From NCBI GenBank assembly GCA_020722685.1, contig DYKH01000067.1:1-10137 (forward strand): DNA of 10,137 nt, read 5' to 3'. The translations under genes were made by a program, and so were the position numbers. This DNA is from Caldithrix sp. (GTDB lineage: Bacteria > KSB1 > UBA2214 > DYKH01). How positions within the stretch are numbered: position 1 is the stretch's first letter; every line of letters starts with the position of its first letter. The notes under the pieces were generated by a model. The model had not been told where the DNA came from, made no database searches, and worked only from the letters and a program-made list of their open reading frames with translations. Shown piece after piece: positions 1 to 5,477 of this stretch.

Positions 1-5
1 TCCTG

Positions 6-1988
6 ATGGTTTTTATCGCTTTTTTGCTTGCCATCATCAATTTGATCTCCTGGCCCTTGCGCTACTTTTGGCGCTTGCTGCGCGGGAAAAACGCTTACAA
101 AAAGGCGCGGGTGAAGCGGGTGGTCATTTTGGGCCTCGACGGCTTGGATCACCAATTGGCCGAACAATTCATGGCCGAAGGCAAGCTGCCGAATTTTCAG
201 CAAATGCGAGACGAAGGCCGCTTTGCCCCGCTGGCAACGACTTTTCCTTCCATCTCCCCGGTTGCCTGGTCTTCCTTCCAAACCGGAACGAATCCTGGCA
301 AGCACAACATCTTTGACTTTTTGACGCCGGAATGGAAAGCCTATTTGCCCAAGCTGTCCTCGGCGGAAATCGGCAATGTCCAGCGCCATCTCTCCATCGG
401 CAAATATCGCATCCCTCTCGGCAAACCCTCGCTCAGAATATTGCGTCGCAGCGTGCCGTTTTGGAATATCCTCTCAGAGAAGGGGATTTTCACCAATATC
501 ATTCGCGTGCCCATTACTTTTCCACCAGAGAAAACCAAGGGTCTGCTCTTGTCCGCCATGGGCGTGCCCGACTTGCGCGGCACGCAAGGTTCTTTTACCC
601 ATATTACTTCAAAATCGGACCTTTCCAATTTAACCGGCGGCAGGCATTTGCTGGCCAAACGACTGGACGGCCGGTTTCATGGCTCCCTTCCGGGCCCGCC
701 GAATCCGATGATCAAGGATCATCCCACGATCTCCCTGCCATTCGTTATTGCCGCCGACGGAAAGGCCGCAGATGCCGTCATGCAACTGGGTGGCGAGCAA
801 GTTCGCCTTCACCTCGGACAATATACCGATTGGGTGCCGTTGACGTTCAAGACTGGCGCCGGCGTCAAGATCTCCGGCATTTGCCGGTTTTTGCTAAAAA
901 GCATGGAACCGCAATTGGAGCTATATGTCACTCCCATTAACATCGATCCCGAAAAGCCAGCTTTGCCCATTTCTTATCCTGCTGTGTACGCGCCGTATCT
1001 GGCGAAAAAGCTGGGGCGCTTTGCCACCCTGGGTTTGGCAGAGGACACTTGGGCCCTCAACGAGCGGATCATCGACGAGGGACAATTCCTGCGCCAGACG
1101 TGGGACATCCACACGGAACGCGAGAAGATGCTGTTCGATGCCTTGCAGAATTTGCACCGCGGCCTTTTAACCATCGTATTCGACTCGACCGATCGCATTC
1201 AGCACACTTTTATGCGCTACCTGCATCCCGACCATCCGGCCAATCGTGGACGCGATCTCTTCCAACATCAAAACGCGATCGAGCATCTCTATCAAGAATG
1301 CGATGCATTGCTCGGGAAGGTGCTGGCGAAAATCGATGCGAACACGGTGCTAATCGTCATGTCCGATCACGGCTTCAAGCCTTTCAAACGCGGCGTTAAT
1401 CTCAATCGCTGGCTATTGGACAACGGCTATCTGACGTTGAAGGAGGGCGGAAAAGGCAGCGAATGGTTTGAAGGCGTGGACTGGTCGCGTACCAAAGCTT
1501 ATGCGTTAGGATTGGCGGGAATTTTTCTCAACAAAAAAGGCAGAGAGGGAAAAGGCATCGTCACCGCTGACCAGGTCCCTGCATTGAAAAAGGAAATGGC
1601 GGAGAAGCTACAACTCCTGCACGATCCAATTCGCAAGGAATTAGCGATCAATGCGGTGTACGATTCCGCTTCCGTTATGCACGGCCCTTATCTTGCCAAT
1701 GCGCCGGACTTGATCGTCGGTTACAAACCAGGCTATCGCGCCTCTTGGGCGTCGGTCACCGGCACCGTGATGGAGGACGTTATCACCGACAATACCAAAG
1801 CCTGGAGCGGCGACCATTGCATGGACCCGAAAACGGTGCCGGGGGTTTTCTTTTGCAACAAGAAAGTCGCGGATGAGGAGCTTTCCATTATGGATATTGC
1901 GCCGACCGTTCTGGATTTGTTCGGCGTGCCGGCCCCATCCTACATGGATGGCAAAACAATGAAAATGGATGTAGGGAAGCAAAAATAA
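6..1988 (+). CDS. Membrane-anchored alkaline phosphatase superfamily phosphodiesterase/nucleotide pyrophosphatase
   Basis: This 660-residue protein belongs to the type I phosphodiesterase/nucleotide pyrophosphatase branch of the alkaline phosphatase superfamily, which are two-metal hydrolases of phosphate mono- or diesters. Residues 1-25 form a hydrophobic N-terminal anchor with trailing arginines and lysines. Probable metal ligands are all present: D45 in GLDGLD, D396 and H400 in DSTDRIQH, D454 and H455 in VMSDHGF, and H604 in SGDHCMD. The nucleophile is probably S84 in PSISPVAWSSFQTG, aligned by eye with the catalytic Thr of NPP enzymes. The C-terminal stretch IMDIAPTVLDLFGVP (628-642) is typical of the superfamily. 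The ATG shares its first base with a TGA at 4-6, so a gene to the left of the window may be translationally coupled to it. The next gene starts 10 bases after its stop. The substrate cannot be told from sequence: nucleotide, phospholipid, glycan-phosphate and sulfate esters are all possible. The fold call is secure. Confidence 0.9.
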   Translation: MVFIAFLLAIINLISWPLRYFWRLLRGKNAYKKARVKRVVILGLDGLDHQLAEQFMAEGKLPNFQQMRDEGRFAPLATTFPSISPVAWSSFQTGTNPGKHNIFDFLTPEWKAYLPKLSSAEIGNVQRHLSIGKYRIPLGKPSLRILRRSVPFWNILSEKGIFTNIIRVPITFPPEKTKGLLLSAMGVPDLRGTQGSFTHITSKSDLSNLTGGRHLLAKRLDGRFHGSLPGPPNPMIKDHPTISLPFVIAADGKAADAVMQLGGEQVRLHLGQYTDWVPLTFKTGAGVKISGICRFLLKSMEPQLELYVTPINIDPEKPALPISYPAVYAPYLAKKLGRFATLGLAEDTWALNERIIDEGQFLRQTWDIHTEREKMLFDALQNLHRGLLTIVFDSTDRIQHTFMRYLHPDHPANRGRDLFQHQNAIEHLYQECDALLGKVLAKIDANTVLIVMSDHGFKPFKRGVNLNRWLLDNGYLTLKEGGKGSEWFEGVDWSRTKAYALGLAGIFLNKKGREGKGIVTADQVPALKKEMAEKLQLLHDPIRKELAINAVYDSASVMHGPYLANAPDLIVGYKPGYRASWASVTGTVMEDVITDNTKAWSGDHCMDPKTVPGVFFCNKKVADEELSIMDIAPTVLDLFGVPAPSYMDGKTMKMDVGKQK

Positions 1989-1989
1989 C

Positions 1990-1993
1990 GGAG
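1990..1993 (+). promoter_or_regulatory. Ribosome binding site for the 63-residue RHH-like gene
   Basis: A GGAG core lies 5 bases before the ATG at 1999, in the short gap after the phosphodiesterase stop codon. It supports independent translation of this very small gene. Confidence 0.7.
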
Positions 1994-1998
1994 CTGAT

Positions 1999-2190
1999 AT
2001 GGGAACGACAAAAGTCAAATTGGAGAAAGATTTGGTGGAGAAAGCCGAAAAGTTCGCCAAGCTCGCCGGTTACTCTTCGGTGGAAGAATTCATCACCCAC
2101 ACGCTGGAGTCGGCCATCGCGCAACTGGAAGAAGCCAGCGACACCGAGGAGTTGAAAGAAAAGCTGAAAGGCTTGGGCTACATCGCGTAG
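1999..2190 (+). CDS. Small ribbon-helix-helix-like protein with C-terminal LGYI motif
   Basis: A 63-residue protein. Residues 4-10 (TKVKLEK) could form the beta strand and residues 11-45 two helices, with the turn at LAGYSS (22-27). The pattern strand, helix, GYSSVEEFI, helix resembles CopG/Arc-type ribbon-helix-helix domains. Residues 46-63 are a charged helix ending KLKGLGYIA. Similar LGY(I/V/L) tails are, to my knowledge, common at the C-termini of sulfatase and alkaline-phosphatase-superfamily proteins in environmental bacteria; the phosphodiesterase encoded just upstream lacks one and ends in KQK. The gene has a clear ribosome binding site, 10 bases separate it from the upstream stop, and 4 bases separate it from the next start. 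The protein may be a DNA-binding regulator of the operon, or a detached C-terminal accessory peptide of the enzyme. The gene is well supported by context; its function is inference. Confidence 0.82.
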   Translation: MGTTKVKLEKDLVEKAEKFAKLAGYSSVEEFITHTLESAIAQLEEASDTEELKEKLKGLGYIA

Positions 2191-2194
2191 CCCG

Positions 2195-3028
2195 ATGGAT
2201 GCCATTATGGTCTTGCTCGCTCGAAAACTGAACGCTCTGGTCGCTGCTTTGTTGAGTCCGTTTGACAAGCTCCCCCCTGATTGGGGACTGCTGGCAATCT
2301 CCCTCCTCACCGGCGCTTTGATGCTCATTATCTTCCGCTTCACCTCCAACCAGCGCAAGATCAAAGCGGTGAAGAATCTGATCAAGGCCTACATCTTGGA
2401 GATCCGCTTATACCAGGACAGCCCCAGAGTTATCCTCCAGGCCTTGGGACAAATCATGCGCCACAACACCGTCTATCTGCGCCACGCGCTGGTTCCGCTA
2501 TTGATCATGTTCGTGCCGGTGTTTCTCATTCTGGCGAATCTGAACACCAAATACAACTACCGTTCCTTGCGCGCGGGAGAGGTCTTCATCCTCAAAACAC
2601 ATTTGGACAAAGACGCCGATCCCTTCAAGGTGACATTAAAAACACCCGAAGGTCTAACGGTTCAGACTCCGCCGGTACACATCATGAATCCACATGCAGA
2701 AGTAGCTTGGCGGCTGAAGGTCGAAAAAGTCGGAGTCTACGAGGCCAAGCTCTTTTACGGAAGCGAAATCGTCACCAAAAGCATTCATGCTGACAATCAC
2801 GCCTCGACCATTTCCTCCACCAGGATTGGATCCGATTTCGTGTCAATTCTTCTCCATCCCGCTGAAGCTCCCTTGCCCGCAGATTGTCCCTTTGAAAGCA
2901 TTCAAGTCAGCTATGCCAGCAACAGTCATACATTCTTCGGCATCAGAATGCATTGGCTGCTTGCGTTTTTCCTCTTTTCCCTCTTCTCCGCTTTGCTTTT
3001 CAAAAAGCCTCTGAAAGTAGAATTCTGA
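2195..3028 (+). CDS. Three-helix membrane protein with large extracytoplasmic domain
   Basis: A 277-residue protein of no family I can name with certainty. Predicted membrane helices are at about 31-48, 98-115 and 253-269. Between the first two lies a basic helical segment (SNQRKIKAVKNLIKAYILEI and onward to about residue 97), probably cytoplasmic. Residues 116-248 are beta-rich, probably outside the membrane, and include a repeated theme of hydrophobic strands (FKVTLKTPEGLTVQTPP; VYEAKLFYG). A helix, cytosolic helical linker, then PLLIMFVPVFLIL resembles in outline the Oxa1/EMC3/DUF106 insertase-like proteins, but this is a visual analogy and the extra domain does not fit that family. The start is the first ATG after the preceding stop, 4 bases away, so translational coupling is likely. 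It ends the operon. The protein could support insertion, anchoring or substrate handling for the upstream membrane-anchored hydrolase. Confidence 0.85.
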   Translation: MDAIMVLLARKLNALVAALLSPFDKLPPDWGLLAISLLTGALMLIIFRFTSNQRKIKAVKNLIKAYILEIRLYQDSPRVILQALGQIMRHNTVYLRHALVPLLIMFVPVFLILANLNTKYNYRSLRAGEVFILKTHLDKDADPFKVTLKTPEGLTVQTPPVHIMNPHAEVAWRLKVEKVGVYEAKLFYGSEIVTKSIHADNHASTISSTRIGSDFVSILLHPAEAPLPADCPFESIQVSYASNSHTFFGIRMHWLLAFFLFSLFSALLFKKPLKVEF

Positions 3029-3044
3029 AAACGCCTGAAGTTCA

Positions 3045-3064
3045 GCCCAATTTGGGCATTTTCT
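3045..3064 (+). terminator. Weak terminator-like hairpin after the phosphodiesterase operon
   Basis: GCCCA (3045-3049) pairs with TGGGC (3053-3057) across a 3-base loop and is followed by ATTTTCT. It lies 17 bases after the stop codon of the membrane protein gene. The stem is short and the T-tract is interrupted, so this is only a plausible intrinsic terminator. Confidence 0.4.
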
Positions 3065-3226
3065 CTGTTGCTTCTTTAGAAGAGATTTTGTACACTTGAT
3101 CCTACCAAACGAAAATGGCGGTCTGTCAATTCCCTATTGCGAGGTTTATGCGATGACGAAGGCCAATCTCTTTTTTGTCTTGGCGGCAGGGCAGAGTCGA
3201 ATTGGAAATGAGAACGCCATGTCCCC

Positions 3227-3239
3227 ATTGAGGATCAAT
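3227..3239. promoter_or_regulatory. Dyad site ATTGA-N3-TCAAT, copy 1
   Basis: The sequence ATTGAGGATCAAT is a perfect 5-3-5 dyad. Its exact reverse complement occurs at 3527-3539, 300 bases to the right in the same gap. A 5-3-5 dyad has the form of a small transcription-factor operator. No known regulator can be assigned from the sequence. Confidence 0.4.
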
Positions 3240-3438
3240 ACTCGAGATTAGGATGTCAGCAGGAATCCGGCCACGGCCGACCTGGCGGCTTTTCAAGACA
3301 GCGAACTATCCATAAATTACAATCCTCCGTTCTGCTCCTGAAAAGATTCTTCCAGAGTGGGATGCAAAGATACGAAGAAAAACCAAGAGATGCATTTGAA
3401 CACTTCGGAAAGAAGAAAGAACCTCAGAAAGCGTAGGC

Positions 3439-3453
3439 AGGTGTTACACACCT
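3439..3453. repeat. Short perfect hairpin
   Basis: AGGTGT (3439-3444) and ACACCT (3448-3453) form a 6-base-pair stem with a TAC loop. No T-tract follows, so a terminator role is unlikely. It may be an operator, a structural RNA element or chance. Confidence 0.3.
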
Positions 3454-3526
3454 CTTGGAAAGATATTTTCAAAGAACAAAAAAGACACTTTTAATATACG
3501 AATGACATTCCCCCTTTCCATCGGAA

Positions 3527-3539
3527 ATTGATCCTCAAT
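3527..3539. promoter_or_regulatory. Dyad site ATTGA-N3-TCAAT, copy 2, upstream of the DUF2283 gene
   Basis: ATTGATCCTCAAT is the reverse complement of the 13 bases at 3227-3239. It ends 29 bases before the first ATG of the DUF2283 gene, a position where an operator or activator site for that gene could lie. The outer flanks of the two copies do not match, and I see no target-site duplication. Confidence 0.4.
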
Positions 3540-3568
3540 CGATATATGCTTGACCAGCATTCAGTCTG

Positions 3569-3820
3569 ATGAGACATAAGATGAAAAAGAAGCTGAGTAT
3601 TGTCTACGATCGGGAAACCGATATCCTATACCTCAACAAGATTCCACCGTATCCGGAACAAGAGTCGGAAGAAATTGGCGAGGAAATTATTGCGCGTTTG
3701 CACCCCACGACCGGTGAAGTCGAAAATCTGGAAATCTTATTTTTTTCAACGCGCTTTTTGCGCAGCAATACACTCGAACTTCCGGTAGAAGCGGATTTGC
3801 ATCTCATGGCAGCATCGTAA
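3569..3820 (+). CDS. DUF2283 family protein
   Basis: A small protein of 83 residues (79 if it starts at the second ATG, 3581). The pattern YDRETDILYL (13-22), an acidic middle (EQESEEIGEEII) and IIARLHPTTGEVENLEILFFSTRF (40-63) matches the DUF2283 family, whose members typically read YD.E.D.LYI...E...GI...D..G.IVGIEIL. The family's function is not established. Members are often found near toxin-antitoxin or mobile genes, but no partner is visible here: both flanks are non-coding (540 and 90 bases). The start is ambiguous: neither ATG has a strong Shine-Dalgarno sequence, and a GAGA lies 6 bases before 3581. A terminator-like hairpin overlaps the stop, so it is probably a single-gene transcript. 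Confidence 0.8.
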   Translation: MRHKMKKKLSIVYDRETDILYLNKIPPYPEQESEEIGEEIIARLHPTTGEVENLEILFFSTRFLRSNTLELPVEADLHLMAAS

Positions 3821-3838
3821 AGCAATCCGGTGCTTTTA
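3819..3838 (+). terminator. Terminator-like hairpin at the DUF2283 stop
   Basis: AAAGCA (3819-3824) pairs with TGCTTT (3831-3836) around the loop ATCCGG. The descending arm runs into TTTTAT, giving a short U-tract. The hairpin begins inside the TAA stop codon. The stem is AT-rich at its base, so strength is modest. Confidence 0.4.
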
Positions 3839-3910
3839 TCGTCCACAGTTTTCGCTATCCCGTTGCGCTATCACTTAGCTTGGACTTGTACCAGACTTTG
3901 ACTCATACTC

Positions 3911-4966
3911 ATGGCACGACGCTTCCTCATTCTCACCCAAGGCCAAACGCATCCCACGCCAGCCAAAATGGCTGCGGGAATATTGCGCTATCGCCCGAAT
4001 GAGGTGGTGGCGCTCTTGGATTCACAGCAGGCCGGACGCGACACCGGCGAGTTGATGGGTGTCGGTCACGGCATCCCCATTGTGGCCAACTTGGAAGAAG
4101 CCCTGCCGCTCAGACCGAATACTCTACTCATCGGCATCACTCCAGCCGGCGGACAACTTCCGCCGGAATGGCGGAGCATCATTCTGCAAGCAATAGATCA
4201 TGGACTGAATGTCGTCAGCGGCATGCACACTTTTCTCGCTGAGGACGAGGAGTTTGCCGTTCACGCCAAAGCAGTCGGCGTGCAGTTGATAGACCTCCGG
4301 CGTCCTCCTGCCGACCTCTCCGTCAACAAGTGCCGGGCGCAAACGGCCGCCTGTTTTCGTATTCACACCGTGGGTACGGACTGCAATTGCGGCAAAAAGG
4401 TCGCGGCCATTGAAATCGACCGTGCCTTGCGGGAAATGGGCAAGAACTCTACATTCATCGCCACCGGGCAAACCGGGATTCTCATTTCCGGCAAGGGGAT
4501 TGCCTTGGATCGGGTGATTTCGGACTTTGTCGCCGGAGCAGCCGAGCGGCTGGTTTTGGAAAACGCGGAATACGATTATCTGGTTATCGAAGGCCAAGGC
4601 TCTCTGACACACCCGCTCTATTCTGGCGTCACTCTGAGCATGTTGCACGGCTTTGCCCCTCAAGCCTTGATCCTTTGCCATCAGGTGGATCGAACCATCA
4701 TGCGCGGCACGCCCCAAACGCCGGTGCCGCCGATCGAAAAGATGATCGATCTCTATGAGCGCATGGCGGAGCCTGTGTTCCCGACCAAAGTGGTTGGCAT
4801 TGCGGTGAACACCACATCACTGTCCGATAGCGCCGGCCGGCAGGAGATTGACCGGATCGAGCTGGCGACCGGATTACCAACAACGGATGTCATCCGTTTC
4901 GGAACGGAAAAGTTGGTCTCAGCCATCCTCAATTTTGAGCAAAGGTGGAGACGGCCAGAGAAGTAG
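3911..4966 (+). CDS. DUF1611 / DgcN-like P-loop protein
   Basis: A 351-residue protein of the DUF1611 family, which includes DgcN, an N-acetyltransferase reported to act on D-glutamate together with an epimerase-like DgcA. Features seen: an N-terminal Rossmann-like half (residues 4-130) with LILTQGQTHPTPAKMAAGILRY and ITPAGGQLP; the RRPP motif (130-133); a nucleotide-binding loop VGTDCNCGKK (154-163); ATGQTGILISGKG (184-196); and VIEGQGSLTHP (225-235), all typical of the family. The length fits a full-length member. No enolase-superfamily epimerase, the usual DgcA partner, is visible in the window. No good Shine-Dalgarno precedes the ATG at 3911; it is chosen because the protein begins there with the expected first strand. 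The family call is strong; the exact acceptor or reaction is inference from DgcN. Confidence 0.87.
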   Translation: MARRFLILTQGQTHPTPAKMAAGILRYRPNEVVALLDSQQAGRDTGELMGVGHGIPIVANLEEALPLRPNTLLIGITPAGGQLPPEWRSIILQAIDHGLNVVSGMHTFLAEDEEFAVHAKAVGVQLIDLRRPPADLSVNKCRAQTAACFRIHTVGTDCNCGKKVAAIEIDRALREMGKNSTFIATGQTGILISGKGIALDRVISDFVAGAAERLVLENAEYDYLVIEGQGSLTHPLYSGVTLSMLHGFAPQALILCHQVDRTIMRGTPQTPVPPIEKMIDLYERMAEPVFPTKVVGIAVNTTSLSDSAGRQEIDRIELATGLPTTDVIRFGTEKLVSAILNFEQRWRRPEK

Positions 4967-5051
4967 GATCGTACGACCTGCATCGATGAGATGGTCGCCA
5001 AAAGAATCCTCATAAAGAAATCATCATTGAGAAAAGTTCCCCGAGATAGAG

Positions 5052-5423
5052 ATGGTTCAAATCCTGCAATCTGCTCATCCCATCTTAGCCGTGATCCTGA
5101 TTTTGCTCTACGCATTTCTGGCCATTCGCCTGTTCCGCCAAGGTGAAATGGGAATCAGCGCCTTCATTATGACCCTTTCGCAGTCGGCGCGACTCTGTTT
5201 GTTGCTAACTTATATGTCCGGCCTTTTGCTCACCATGAACTTTGGCGGGAAAACCACAGCTTTGCACCATTACGCCAGTCTGACTCCGGTCGTGGTCATC
5301 TTTTTCTACCAATTTCTACCTCAGGCGATGCAGAAGACGATGACCATTCGATCTTATGCGGCCATGTTTCTATGCATGCTTCTCTCAATCCTTTTCATCG
5401 CCCTGAGTGGCTGGCTGCCATGA
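5052..5423 (+). CDS. Small four-helix membrane protein
   Basis: A 123-residue hydrophobic protein with likely membrane helices at about 9-28, 46-64, 72-90 and 101-121. Histidines sit at the edges of helices 1 and 3 (H9, H72, H73), and an FGGKTTALHHYASL stretch (64-77) leads into helix 3. The size and layout are reminiscent of small YisL- or SirB-type four-helix proteins, but I cannot assign a family. The ATG at 5052 has only a weak GAG 6 bases upstream. It lies 85 bases after the DUF1611 gene and 54 bases before the Nramp-like transporter, all on the same strand, so it may share a transcript with them. The paired histidines could bind haem or metal; this is speculative. Confidence 0.75.
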   Translation: MVQILQSAHPILAVILILLYAFLAIRLFRQGEMGISAFIMTLSQSARLCLLLTYMSGLLLTMNFGGKTTALHHYASLTPVVVIFFYQFLPQAMQKTMTIRSYAAMFLCMLLSILFIALSGWLP

Positions 5424-5477
5424 AAATTCCACGCCAGACCTTGCCCCCTGCACAATTAGGGAAGCTTTCTCAAACCA

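Larger units (their letters stand above)
3029..3568. other. 540-base intergenic region without a convincing gene
   Basis: No reading frame here looks like a gene. The region contains a weak terminator hairpin just after the operon (3045-3064), a short GC-rich dyad CGGCC-AC-GGCCG at 3268-3279, a GCCG/CGGC hairpin followed by TTTT at 3276-3293, the AGGTGT/ACACCT hairpin at 3439-3453, and two copies of ATTGA-N3-TCAAT at 3227 and 3527. A purine-rich stretch around 3362-3388 (CAAAGATACGAAG) vaguely resembles dispersed intergenic repeats but is too degenerate to name. A 32-codon ORF (3153-3251) is discussed under rejected items. Confidence 0.7.

Noticed and set aside
1641..2385. Long minus-strand ORFs opposite the phosphodiesterase and RHH-like genes
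   Set aside because: They are antisense shadows of well-supported + strand genes; their proteins show no recognisable domain.
3153..3251. A 32-codon ORF (MTKANLFFVLAAGQSR...) preceded by GAGG
   Set aside because: It is too short, its spacing to GAGG is long, its composition is unremarkable, and its 3' part overlaps the left ATTGA-N3-TCAAT dyad. There is no independent support for translation.
3466..3497. Possible promoter with TTTTCA and TAATAT upstream of the DUF2283 gene
   Set aside because: The spacing between the boxes is about 20 bases and the -35 match is poor, so it was not annotated as a promoter.
3550..3578. TTGACC box with GACATA about 17 bases downstream
   Set aside because: The -10 match is poor and it overlaps the possible start codon of the DUF2283 gene.
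4972..4979. Palindrome TCGTACGA after the DUF1611 gene
   Set aside because: It is only 8 bases, has no T-tract and no second copy nearby, and is likely chance.
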